In this document: piece by piece, positions 46,861-55,838 of the stretch | Layout: every line of letters starts with the position of its first letter | Numbering within the stretch: position 1 is the first letter of the stretch | Source of the DNA: CAWCTB01 sp963798275 | GTDB taxonomy: Bacteria; Acidobacteriota; Terriglobia; Terriglobales; Acidobacteriaceae | Reading direction: 5' to 3' | Length of the DNA stretch: 64,000 nucleotides | Assembly (NCBI GenBank): GCA_963798275.1 | Contig: CAWCTB010000020.1 | Coordinates: 1-64,000 of the forward strand | Notes under the pieces: model-generated | Told to the model about the DNA's origin: nothing | Database searches by the model: none | Seen by the model: the letters and a program-made list of their open reading frames with translations, nothing else | Position numbers and translations under genes: made by a program

Positions 46861-48162
46861 ATGCGACACATACTTTGCGTTTTATGCTTGCTGTTTGCCG
46901 GTGCATGCTTTGCTGCACAACCGGATACCGTTGCGCCGGTTACCGTTATTCGCGCCGGAACCCTGATCGATCCGCGCGCCGATCAACCCCTGCACAACCA
47001 GGTCATTGTCGTGCGCGGTAACCGGATCGAGAGCGTGGGCGCAGCGGCCTCGGTGCAGATCCCCAACGGAGCCAAGGTCATCGACCTGTCCGCTGTCACC
47101 GTTCTGCCGGGGCTCATCGAGTCGCACACCCATATCTTCCTGCAGGGCGAAGATCCAGCCCTTGGAGGGTATGACATCCAGCTACTGAAGTTTCCCCTGG
47201 CCTACCGCGCCGCTCGCGCCACGGTCTCGGCGCGGCGTGCGCTGGATCAGGGTTTCACCACCATTCGTGACATGGAGACCGAAGGCGCGGGATACGGCGA
47301 CGTCGGTATCAAAATGGCGATTAACGAGGGACGCATCCCCGGGCCGCGGATGTTCACCACCACGCGCGCCATCTCGACCACGGGCGGCTATCCGCTGGAG
47401 GGCTATGCCCCGGAGATCGAAGTGCCGAAAGGCGTAGAGATCATCGACGGCCCGGTGCAAGCCCGCAAGGCGGCCCGCGAACAGATGGACCACGGGGCCG
47501 ACTGGATCAAGGTGTACATGACCCACCGTTCCTGGGTCGACAAAGACGGCAACCTGGTCTCGCAGCCGACCCTGACGCTGGAGGAGATCAAGGCCATCAC
47601 CAGCGAAGTGCACGGATGGGGACGCAAGGTCGCCTGTCACGCTTACAGCGGCGAGGGCCTGCAGCGCGCGCTGGACGGCGGTTGCGATTCCATCGAGCAC
47701 GGCCTGTTGCTCGACGACGCCAACATCGCGCAGATGAAACGCCAGGGGACCTGGTACTGCCCAACCATCGCGATCTACTACAAGGACTGGTCGCCCGAGG
47801 ACACGCCCGAGGGCAAGCGCGATCGCGCCCGGGCCGCCGATCACGAGCAGTCATTCAAGAAGGCCTTGCAGGCAGGAGTGAAGATCGTCTTCGGCACCGA
47901 CGTTGGCGGCTTCTCCTGGACCGAGCCGATCGCACAAGAGTTCCCCTACATGGTGAAGTTCGGTATGACGCCAATGGAGGCCATCCGCTCGGCAACGGTC
48001 CGTCCTGCCGAGATGCTGAACCTGAGCGGCCAGATCGGCGTGATCACGCCGGGTGCTTACGCCGACATCATCGCGGTTGACGGCGACCCAACCCAGGACA
48101 TCACCGCTCTCGGCAAGGTGAAGTTCGTCATGAAGGAAGGGCAGGTGTACAAGAGCGAGTGA
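46861..48162 (+). CDS. Secreted amidohydrolase (imidazolonepropionase/prolidase-like)
   Basis: A 433-residue metal-dependent hydrolase. The signal peptide MRHILCVLCLLFAGACFAA is followed by the small beta domain and the TIM barrel: GLIESHTHIF (HxH metal pair), the Lys region DWIKVYMTHRS, the His of KVACHAYSGE, the His of DSIEHGLLLDD and the Asp of VFGTDVGGF. This is the Xaa-Pro dipeptidase/imidazolonepropionase-related subgroup common in acidobacteria, often acting on dipeptides or lactams in the periplasm. Actual substrate unknown. Confidence 0.88.
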   Translation: MRHILCVLCLLFAGACFAAQPDTVAPVTVIRAGTLIDPRADQPLHNQVIVVRGNRIESVGAAASVQIPNGAKVIDLSAVTVLPGLIESHTHIFLQGEDPALGGYDIQLLKFPLAYRAARATVSARRALDQGFTTIRDMETEGAGYGDVGIKMAINEGRIPGPRMFTTTRAISTTGGYPLEGYAPEIEVPKGVEIIDGPVQARKAAREQMDHGADWIKVYMTHRSWVDKDGNLVSQPTLTLEEIKAITSEVHGWGRKVACHAYSGEGLQRALDGGCDSIEHGLLLDDANIAQMKRQGTWYCPTIAIYYKDWSPEDTPEGKRDRARAADHEQSFKKALQAGVKIVFGTDVGGFSWTEPIAQEFPYMVKFGMTPMEAIRSATVRPAEMLNLSGQIGVITPGAYADIIAVDGDPTQDITALGKVKFVMKEGQVYKSE

Positions 48163-48258
48163 TATTGAGGAGGCTTTTCGCTCGTTGGCTTTTGGCTCGT
48201 CGCTCTCGGCCCTGGCGGCGGCGAAGAGCACTTGGCGAAGAGCCGCTTCTCATGCGAA

Positions 48259-48281
48259 AGGGCCGGCGCTCGGCCGGCCCT
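48259..48281. terminator. GC-rich hairpin between convergent genes
   Basis: AGGGCCGGC (48259-48267), loop GCTCG, GCCGGCCCT (48273-48281): perfect nine-base arms between the ends of the amidohydrolase (+) and HU (-) genes. It lacks a T-tract; bidirectional termination or a REP unit are both possible. Confidence 0.6.
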
Positions 48282-48311
48282 GCACAACGGAACCCAACGA
48301 CTAATCCGAAA

Positions 48312-48605
48312 CTACTTCTTGGGTGCGATCGCATCCTTCGCAGCCTTGGCCACGCGGAACTTCACCACGGTCTTGGCGGGAATTTTGATGGCTTCGCCGG
48401 TCTGCGGATTGCGGCCCATGCGAGCTTTGCGGTTTGACTTCACCAAGCGGCCCACGCCCGGCAACACGAATACGCCGTTCTTCTTGGTTTCCTTCACTGC
48501 CACTTCCGCCAGCGAATCGAAAATCGCTGCGATCTGTTTGTTGCTGAGTTCGTGCTTCTCGGCCATATGCCGCACGAGCTGAGTCTTAGTCATGCCTGCT
48601 GCCAT
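48312..48605 (-). CDS. hup: HU-family DNA-binding protein
   Basis: 97 residues; nucleoid-associated DNA-bending protein. It has KTQLVRHMAEKHELSNKQIA, the FVLPGVGRL core and the beta-arm signature GRNPQTGEAIKIPAKTVVKFR. AAGGAGG lies eight to nine bases before the ATG. A promoter TTGTCC-N16-TAAGAT is located upstream. High expression is expected. Confidence 0.93.
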   Translation of the reverse strand: MAAGMTKTQLVRHMAEKHELSNKQIAAIFDSLAEVAVKETKKNGVFVLPGVGRLVKSNRKARMGRNPQTGEAIKIPAKTVVKFRVAKAAKDAIAPKK

Positions 48606-48657
48606 TGGTTACATCCTCCTTGAAGATTTGAGCAATGATGACGCTCATTTCGTGCGT

Positions 48658-48685
48658 ATCTTATATCATCGGCGCGATTGGACAA
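48658..48685 (-). promoter_or_regulatory. Probable hup promoter
   Basis: Minus-strand TTGTCC (48680-48685), 16-bp spacer, TAAGAT (48658-48663; overlapping TATAAG at 48660-48665). It predicts a start about 45 bp before the HU ATG. Confidence 0.6.
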
Positions 48686-48832
48686 AGCACTTTCGCCTGA
48701 TTTTATGCGGGTTTTCCACAGCCCATGTCACGAAAACCCTCATTTTAGGCGGGTCGGGAGAGGTTCCTAGTTAGGCAACAATGCCATAATGGAACGGGTT
48801 GCCGCTGCGCCATCCCCGATAAGGCCCATTTC

Positions 48833-49489
48833 ATGACCTGTGCGCTTTGCCATCTCCGCAAGGACAAACGGTTCTGTCTCGCCGTGCACGGGCGCATCTG
48901 CCCCCAGTGCTGCGGCGAGCAGCGCGAAGTCACCCTCGACTGTCCCTCCGAATGTCCCTACCTGCAGCAGGCACGGCAGCACGAAAGGCCGCGCAACGTC
49001 GCGGACATTCCGGATGGGGAGGTCTTCCCCAGAATCGAACTCCCGGAGCATTTCCTCCACGACCGCGAACCGTTGATTGCGGGCGTTATCCACGCTGTCG
49101 CGCAGGTCTCTCGCACTGATCGCAGCCTCACGGACCGCGAAGTGATTGGCGTGTTGGTCAACCTGGTAAAGAGCTACCAGACGCTGATCGGTTCGGGCCT
49201 GGTGTACGAGGAGATGCTGCCCAACGTTGCACAGCAGGCGCTGATCGAGCACCTGCGCGAACTCTTCGCCGAATTTCGCGAATTGGAGACGAAACACGTC
49301 GGTTACAGCTCGCTCAAGGACAGCGACATCATGAGGGCGCTGGTTTTCGTGCTGCGGCTGGCGCACAGTTACACGTCCGGCCGGCCTCGTTCCCGAGGCT
49401 TCCTGGATGTCTTGCGGGCGCAGTTTCCCGGCACCGATCCGGCGATTGCGTCGCCCTGGGAGCCAGGCAGTCGTCTCATCATTCCCTGA
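48833..49489 (+). CDS. Hypothetical protein with Cys-rich N-terminal zinc-ribbon-like region
   Basis: 218 residues. The first 45 hold Cys3, Cys6, Cys15, Cys23, Cys26, Cys27 and more (MTCALCHLRKDKRFCL, ICPQCCGEQREV, DCPSECPYLQ), a likely zinc-binding module. The rest is helical (REVIGVLVNLVKSYQTLIGS, EHLRELFAEFRELETKHVGY). Similar proteins are conserved hypotheticals; I know no function. It diverges from hup. Confidence 0.75.
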   Translation: MTCALCHLRKDKRFCLAVHGRICPQCCGEQREVTLDCPSECPYLQQARQHERPRNVADIPDGEVFPRIELPEHFLHDREPLIAGVIHAVAQVSRTDRSLTDREVIGVLVNLVKSYQTLIGSGLVYEEMLPNVAQQALIEHLRELFAEFRELETKHVGYSSLKDSDIMRALVFVLRLAHSYTSGRPRSRGFLDVLRAQFPGTDPAIASPWEPGSRLIIP

Positions 49490-49552
49490 GCAAACCCAGC
49501 ACGGCGGCTGTTCCACCCGCAGACAATCGGACTGGTTTGAGAAGCATGCGGC

Positions 49553-50497
49553 TTATTGCGGCTTGCTGTTACCGGCGGCGGGGCCGGCCGGCTTGGAGGG
49601 AGATGGGCTTGCGTTCGGTTCGTCCAGGTTCACGATCTGCGAACCCGGGGGCGGCTCCAGTACGAACTGGTCGTTATTCAGGGGCTCGTTGAGCGTGAGC
49701 TTCACGATGGTGAGCTGGATGTCGTACTCTTCCTGCGGACGATTGATCTGGATGACCGTGGGAAATTGCGTTCCGTTGAAGTCCTTGTAGATGCGATAGT
49801 GCACCTCGGTGGCGACATTCCCAAACTTGTCATAAATGACCTGAGTGTCGGGTATCAGATCGTCGCGATCGAAGATGACCTTGCGCGAAAGGTACCATCG
49901 GCCATCCGTCTTCCGTATGACGTCGATGACGTAGGTCGGTTCCTCGACCGTCTGCCTGGTCTTGGCGTCGATTACGTTTTCGCTGCTGCTCTCCATGACC
50001 GCGATCTCGGTGGCGGGATCAATTGCGTGCAGGAGCAGAGCGTCGTAAATCACTTGTGGGCGTAAGTTTTCCAGCGGGCTGGAACCCGGGTTGATGATGT
50101 TATTGTGGCCGACATAGAACTTACTCGTTACCGGAATGGAGAGCTTGAACTCGGTGCCGTCGCTCACCATGTCGAAGGCCTTGTTGCGCACCAGGGGAAA
50201 CAGGCCGATCATGCGCAGCATTTCGGGCTGACGCACCAGCACGTATCCGGTAATTTCCTTGAAATCGGTGATTTTGCCTTTTTTTGCGCCGCCCACTGAG
50301 GTGTCGATGTCCACGGTGGCGTTTAAGGTCCGGACCTTGGCTGCCTCCGCATTAATGCGATCGATGAGTTCCTGCTGGGTCGCCGTCAGCACCTTGGCCG
50401 TGCTTTTGCGCACCTTCACAACCCGGGTGTGAAAGAGGCAGCCTGGTAAGGAGAGCATCAATGCGACCGTCAGGGCAAGAACCAGGGATCGAAGCAC
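49553..50497 (-). CDS. Outer-membrane lipoprotein, DUF4292/LolB-like
   Basis: A 314-residue lipoprotein. Hydrophobic leader (SLVLALTVALMLSL) and lipobox LPGC, then a beta-rich half-barrel-like domain (KVRTLNATVDIDTSVGGAKK, EITGYVLVRQPEMLRMIGLF, FDMVSDGTEFKLSIP) as in DUF4292/LolA-LolB-type folds, and a Pro/Ser-rich C-terminal tail. The start is GTG 50497. It might take part in lipid or lipoprotein handling at the envelope; it lies next to mltG but is separated by 128 bp. Confidence 0.8.
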   Translation of the reverse strand: MLRSLVLALTVALMLSLPGCLFHTRVVKVRKSTAKVLTATQQELIDRINAEAAKVRTLNATVDIDTSVGGAKKGKITDFKEITGYVLVRQPEMLRMIGLFPLVRNKAFDMVSDGTEFKLSIPVTSKFYVGHNNIINPGSSPLENLRPQVIYDALLLHAIDPATEIAVMESSSENVIDAKTRQTVEEPTYVIDVIRKTDGRWYLSRKVIFDRDDLIPDTQVIYDKFGNVATEVHYRIYKDFNGTQFPTVIQINRPQEEYDIQLTIVKLTLNEPLNNDQFVLEPPPGSQIVNLDEPNASPSPSKPAGPAAGNSKPQ

Positions 50498-50625
50498 ATA
50501 TCACGCGAAGCACGCTCATAAGCGGGGAAGCACTGACAGTACGGAAGTGCTTAGTATATCCCGGTTTCCCATCCTGAAAGGGGCGGGGCGACGCAACGCC
50601 TCGATCCAGTATCGGGCGGGCAACG

Positions 50626-51594
50626 TCATTGCGAGTGCGCCACGGCTTTCCGGTAAGAAGCCACGTTCCGCGCATGTTCTTCGAGAGTACGTGAGAAACG
50701 ATGGTGGCCGTTGTTGTCGCTGACAAAGTAAAGATAGCCGGAGTCAGCGGGATGCATCGCCGCCAGCAACGAAGCGATCCCGGGATTGGCGATCGGGCCG
50801 GGAGGAAGTCCGGGATATTTGTAGGTGTTATAGGGCGAATCGTATTGCAGGTCCGACTGGTAGATGGTTCCGCGGTAGCGGCCCGCCAGCAGAGCCGCAT
50901 ACACGACGGTTGGATCGGCGCCAAGCACCATGTTTTTCGCCAGCCGGTTGTAGTAAACGCTGGCCACCAGCGGCCGCTCGTCGGGCACTGCCGTCTCCTT
51001 TTCGACGATGGACGCCATGGTGACAATACGGTGGACATCGCTCTCTCCCGCCAGTCCGATCTTCTGCGCCTCTTGACGGAAGCGGTGCACCATGGCGGCT
51101 ACAATCTCGTGCGCGCCGTCAATCCGAGTGAACTGGTAGGTGTCGGGAAAGAGATATCCTTCGAGCGAAGTCGCTACCGGATCGAGGCCCTTCAAAAGGA
51201 AGGAGTCGCTTTGGGCGGCGGCAAGGAAGTCGGCGGCGGTGCCCAACCCAGCCTGCTCAACGACCGCGGCAATGTCGAACATGTTGTAGCCCTCAGGGAC
51301 CACGACCGTTCGGGCGTACACATCGCCACGCATGAGGCGGCGGCGCACTTCGAGCGCATTCGCCGGAGCGTCAAACTTGTACTCGCCGGCGCGCAGACTA
51401 CCCTGGCCCTGGGCGTAGTGCACCAACAGAAAGGCGGTCGAGCTGCGGATAACACCGTCCCGCTGCAGCTCCCGGGCGATGTGACGGGTTGTCCATCCTG
51501 GCCGCAGCAGGACGAACGTCGTCTCCGCGGGAGTTACCGGGAGCAGTGCAGCCCAGACAAACCAGCCGGCCAAGGCCAGGATGAGCAGCAACAC
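50626..51594 (-). CDS. mltG: Endolytic murein transglycosylase
   Basis: A 322-residue inner-membrane enzyme of the YceG/MltG family that cleaves nascent glycan strands. It has an N-terminal membrane helix (LLLILALAGWFVWAALLPV), a LysM-like segment (VPEGYNMFDIAAVVEQAGLG) and the catalytic block MASIVEKETAVPDERPLVAS with the essential Glu, followed by LQYDSPYNTYKYPGLPPGPI. The GTG start at 51594 is the only candidate found. Downstream of ruvX in the same direction, a common pairing. Confidence 0.92.
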   Translation of the reverse strand: MLLLILALAGWFVWAALLPVTPAETTFVLLRPGWTTRHIARELQRDGVIRSSTAFLLVHYAQGQGSLRAGEYKFDAPANALEVRRRLMRGDVYARTVVVPEGYNMFDIAAVVEQAGLGTAADFLAAAQSDSFLLKGLDPVATSLEGYLFPDTYQFTRIDGAHEIVAAMVHRFRQEAQKIGLAGESDVHRIVTMASIVEKETAVPDERPLVASVYYNRLAKNMVLGADPTVVYAALLAGRYRGTIYQSDLQYDSPYNTYKYPGLPPGPIANPGIASLLAAMHPADSGYLYFVSDNNGHHRFSRTLEEHARNVASYRKAVAHSQ

Positions 51595-51658
51595 GAGCGT
51601 AAGGAAAGATTCGCACCGGAAACAGCAGTTTAGATGAATCGGAAGCAGTTCGTGTCGC

Positions 51659-52129
51659 TCAGCGGCTCTGTGACTTCCGGTATTCCAGGAAAGCCTGCAG
51701 GATCAGGACTGCGGCCAGTTGGTCGACAACTCCGGAGCCGCGGCGAACACTCTTTTCCGATTCACGTAATACCCGATTGGCTTCCACCGAGGTGAGCCGC
51801 TCGTCGAACAAATGGACCGGGAGCTTGAATCTCTTGCGCAGCTCGGCGGCAAAAGCCTCCACTTTTTCCGACTGGATGCCGGCACTGCCGCTCATCCTCA
51901 GTGGCAGGCCCATCACCAGTTCCGCGACGGCGTATTGGCGGAGGGTTCGCCGCAAATGGTCGAAATCATTGCGCTTGTTGGTGCGGTGCAAGGTGGGCAG
52001 CCCCTGGGCAGTCAGGCCCAATTCATCGGTAACGGCGAGGCCGATCCGGCTGGATCCAAAGTCGAGCGCCAGGATGCGCTGGTGTGCCGGGCGGCTCTCT
52101 GGTGAAGAACTATTTTCCATTTTCGGCAC
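51659..52129 (-). CDS. ruvX: RuvX/YqgF putative pre-16S rRNA nuclease
   Basis: 156 residues with an RNase H-like fold: ILALDFGSSRIGLAVTDELG (first acidic motif), LVMGLPLRMSGSAGIQSEKV, VHLFDERLTSVEANRVL and the final Asp in GVVDQLAAVLILQAFLE. Proposed to finish the 16S rRNA 5' end. ATG 52129 or 52120 are both possible starts. It lies 64 bp before mltG. Confidence 0.92.
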   Translation of the reverse strand: MPKMENSSSPESRPAHQRILALDFGSSRIGLAVTDELGLTAQGLPTLHRTNKRNDFDHLRRTLRQYAVAELVMGLPLRMSGSAGIQSEKVEAFAAELRKRFKLPVHLFDERLTSVEANRVLRESEKSVRRGSGVVDQLAAVLILQAFLEYRKSQSR

Positions 52130-52180
52130 AGCAAAAGTATCATGTTCGGAATCCTAGCCATTTGCGAGTAGCATAGCCGG

Positions 52181-53360
52181 ATGCCGGAAGACCTCATAGA
52201 TAAACTCAATCCGCCGCTTGCCGCGGTCGATGCGGAGCTGGAGGCCGATGCCGCCGGCGGCGCACCCGAGATTCCCCAGGTGTCGATCAACCGCGCCACC
52301 GTGGCCGAGTTGGAGCGACGGAAACTTCTGCAGATCCAGACAGCGGCGGTCGTGATCCTGGCCGTGGCGGCTGTGTTGAGCCTCATTTATCTCGCGAAGC
52401 TCATCCTGGTGGTGATCCTGGTCTCCATCCTGCTCGCGTTCGTGCTGGCGCCGGTGGTGGATTTCCTGGTGGTCCACCAGGTGCCGCGGGCCTTCGGCTC
52501 TTTCCTGGCGGTACTCCTGCTGGTGTCTGCAGCATGCTGTGTCAGCTACGTTTCGTATAGCCGGGCAATCGATTTTGCCCACGAACTGCCCACCTACAAA
52601 GCGAAGATCAAAGACATCGTCGACCACGTGCGACACCAGGCGGAGGAACTGGAAAATACCACGGAGACGGTGCTGCCGTCGAATCCGCTCCGATCAGAGG
52701 ACGGTGACCGTTAAGGAGAGCAACAACTGGAGTGACATGCTCAGCCGCAACGCCAGCTCGGTCTCGGAAATCGTTCTAACCATCACTTTCGTACCGTTCC
52801 TGGTCTACTTCATGCTGAGCTGGAAGGACCACGTGCGTACGGCGTCGGTCATGCTGTTCAAGATGGAGAACCGCAACACCGCCTACGTGATGCTGGGGTT
52901 GATTTCCGGCATGATCCGGTCGTTCATCGTGGGGAACTTCATCATTGGCGTGTTTCTCAGCATCTGCAGCATCGCCGCGTTCGGGATGATGGGTATTCCC
53001 TATTTTTACTTCCTTGGCGTGATCAGCGGGTTCCTGAGCCTGGTTCCTTACCTGGGAGTCATTTTGGCAGTCATCCCGCCACTCATCGCCAATCTGGGTC
53101 ATCTCAGCGGCGCAAGTTTCCTGCTCACTTGCGCAGTGGTGGTCGGCCTTCATCTGTTCGCCATGAATGTTCTTTACCCGAAAATTCTCGGCAAACGCAT
53201 GCAGTTGAATCCCCTGGCGGTCACCATTTCCCTGTTGTTCTGGGGATGGCTGTGGGGGGCGAGCGGGCTGATCCTGGCCGTGCCCATCATGGGCGCATGC
53301 AAAATCATCTTCGACCACATCGGGCCACTGCGCCCGTACGGGACCTGGTTGGGTGAGTAG
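52181..53360 (+). CDS. AI-2E family (TerC/PerM-like) transporter, one frame break
   Basis: About 392 residues after repair. The N-terminal helices (AAVVILAVAAVLSLIYLAKL, VVILVSILLAFVLAPVVDFL) and a periplasmic coiled segment (YKAKIKDIVDHVRHQAEELE) are in the first frame. The remaining helices with the family motifs VLTITFVPFLVYFMLSWKDH, SIAAFGMMGIPYFYFLGVIS and LLFWGWLWGASGLILAVPI are in the next. The switch is at about 52690-52708 by one extra base. Members exchange autoinducer-2 or act as sodium/proton antiporters; no lux genes are near, so the substrate is open. Confidence 0.85.
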
Positions 53361-53411
53361 ATTTTGGCAAGATTCTTCGGAGCGACCTGAATCGCTGGCC
53401 TGGGGATAACC

Positions 53412-54116
53412 TCAGTGAGCGATAGCCGGTCCAAAGATTGCCGGCAAACCAGAGCTCAGGCCGTTCCACATGATCTGTACGCCGATCGCCATGAGGATGA
53501 ATGCGGAGAGTCGCGTCACAATGTTGGTCCCTGACTTGCCCAGCATCCTTACCAGCCGGTCGGCATTGCCGTAGCACAGCCATACCAGAACGCAAAGCAG
53601 AAACATCCCTATCAGGGCCGCCAAGAAATGGCGAGGATAGCCATGTTCAAAGCCCGGGCCCGCCTGGTGTCTCAGGTGCGCGCCCAGTGTGATCGCAATG
53701 GAGATGCAGCCTGGGCCCACCGTGATGGGAAGCGTCAGCGGATAAAAGGCATGCTGCAGGGCATCTTCGAGGGTGGCCGACGCCTGCTCCCCGGAGGAAG
53801 CAGCCACCTGCTGATTGAGCAAGCCCCAGCCGGTAGACGCCACGATCAAACCACCCGTGATCTGAATGACCGCCAGGGTGATGCCGAAAAAGGAGAGGAT
53901 TTCACTGCCGAACAGGAACGAGACGGCGAGCAGGGCGAAGCCATAGGCCGCGATCTTGCGTGCCAATATCTCCTGGGCCGATTGCGGGTAGCGCCGCGTC
54001 AGGCTCAGGAAGATTGGGGCATCCCCGATGGGGTTGACCACCGGGAACAGGGCAGCAAATGTGACAGCGAGTACTTTGATGAAGTCGACGGCGCCCAATT
54101 CGTTCACTCCACCCAC
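53412..54116 (-). CDS. MarC-family inner-membrane protein (NAAT)
   Basis: A 234-residue six-helix protein: FAALFPVVNPIGDAPIFLSL near the N-terminus is the MarC/UPF0056 hallmark, with ITGGLIVASTGWGLL and YPLTLPITVGPGCISIAITL following. Functions proposed for the family range from amino acid export to none known for MarC itself. The nominal start is GTG 54116; a GTG at 54107 is possible. Confidence 0.88.
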   Translation of the reverse strand: MGGVNELGAVDFIKVLAVTFAALFPVVNPIGDAPIFLSLTRRYPQSAQEILARKIAAYGFALLAVSFLFGSEILSFFGITLAVIQITGGLIVASTGWGLLNQQVAASSGEQASATLEDALQHAFYPLTLPITVGPGCISIAITLGAHLRHQAGPGFEHGYPRHFLAALIGMFLLCVLVWLCYGNADRLVRMLGKSGTNIVTRLSAFILMAIGVQIMWNGLSSGLPAIFGPAIAH

Positions 54117-54137
54117 TTCAGGGGGTTTTGATGGCTG

Positions 54138-55693
54138 CTACCGGCGGGCAACTCGCTTGCCGTTCTTTGACCAGTGTCCGAGACGGAACTCCGTCGCATA
54201 TTCCGTCGGCCTTTCGGAAATCCGCACCTTCAAATTGCCGTTCGCATCGCAAGTGTACTCCTCTGCTATAACCCGCCCCTCCTCCGGAACAAAACGGCAG
54301 ACGGGCTGATAACGAAGGTCGGTAGAGTCCCGCAAGGCAGGGTCGAAAGGCACGCGAATTTCATCCCAACGGCTGATTTCCCCCTGCGGCTGCTGGTTCG
54401 CGTCCAGGTGCGCACACTCCAGGTAGCGAAAATGGCCAATGTTATGCGCCGCGCGATAGGCACGCACTACCCGCAGTGGGGCTTCGCCCCTGCGGGGCAG
54501 CTTCACTCCGCGCGGAAAGATGACATCGAAGACCACGTTACGTCCCTCATCCTCTTCACGCCAAACCCCAAAATTCTGCATGAATTGGTCCCGCAGCGCG
54601 CCGTCTTCGTGGCCGGCCGCACGAATGGCGAGCCCAATCGCCGTAGCCGACCGCATGTAGGCAGAGCGGCGCACCCTGCGCCCAAAGGTCTCGCGCAGGA
54701 TGCGCGCCACCGGAGGTAGTTCCGACCCGCCGCCGGTGAGATACAGCGTGTCGATGACATGATCCGGGTGGGCTGCCAGCAGATCTTCCACTACGGCGCG
54801 GGACGACTCAATCTGTGGCCTGCAGCGCTCGTAGAAAGCATCCACGCCAATCGTAATTTCACTCCAACCTTCCCGCACTCGCTCGAGATCGACCGTCACT
54901 TTGCGGCTGTTGGGGTTGAGCGCCTCCTTCTTTTCGCGGCATTCATCGAGCAGCAGGAACCATTCCGCCGGGGTGAGTTGGGCCTGCGCCCGGGCAGAGA
55001 CTCCCGCGGCTGCGAGGGCGAGCTTCGCCAGGATCTCGTCAAAATCGTCGCCGCCGAAATCGGGGATGCCGTCCGCGGCGATAACCGTGTGCTCCGTCTC
55101 TCCCAGCGCCACCAGGGAAACGTCGAAGGTTCCGCCGCCGAGGTCGTAGACGAGCAGGGAGCCCTTGGCGCGATTCTTCCCTTCCGAGCGGTCGCGGTCG
55201 GCGAATTCAATTGCGGCTGCTGACGGCTCATTCGACAGTCCGAGAACTTCGAATCCGGCAGCCCGCGCCGCCTCTTCGGTGAGGAAGCGCTGGTTGCTGT
55301 TGGAGTTCGCGGGCACCCCCAGCATCACCTGCAGCCTGTCGGATTTGAGAGCCCCCAGGGTGGAACTCTCCACCAGTTGGTGGCGTAATGCCGCCATCAT
55401 CTCGCTGGGACAAGGCTCAGATTGATCGCCTGACCAGCGATTTCGATTTCGCTTTGCGGACCCGCGTTCTTAAGCCATCGCTTGAGAGACCGCACGACGG
55501 TCCAACCGGGTTGGCCCTGCCGCTCAAGTGCCTCCCATCCGTAGACTCGGCGCTCCCCCGACACCGCCAGTACGGAAGGAAACCAGTCCCGTACGCGTCC
55601 CTCAGGAGCTTCAAAATTCACCAGTGGATAGTTACCGCGGTCGGCGGCGGCAACCACAATCCGGGTGGTTCCAAAATCGATCCCAATTCTCAC
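54138..55693 (-). CDS. Hsp70-like ATPase without canonical substrate-binding domain, one frame break
   Basis: About 518 residues after repair. The actin-type ATPase is evident: phosphate 1 RIGIDFGTTRIVVAAADRG, phosphate 2 LLVYDLGGGTFDVSLVALGE and adenosine motif LYLTGGGSELPPVARIL. The C-terminal part (RAYRAAHNIGHFRYLECAHL, EEYTCDANGNLKVRISERPT) is beta-rich and short, unlike DnaK's full peptide-binding and lid domains. The first 95 residues are in another frame; the change at about 55400-55412 needs one added base. No DnaJ or GrpE gene is adjacent. Likely a specialised chaperone-like ATPase; client unknown. Confidence 0.83.
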
Positions 55694-55838
55694 AATGCAT
55701 TCATTCTAACGGGTGCCAGGATGGATACCCAGTTGCATCCCAAGTCCGCTGACTGCCGTGCCTAGGCTCAGAAAGACAGTAGCTGCGGGGATGGCGCCGG
55801 TCCCGGAACTCAGTCGCCATTCACTCGCTGCCGCCGGA

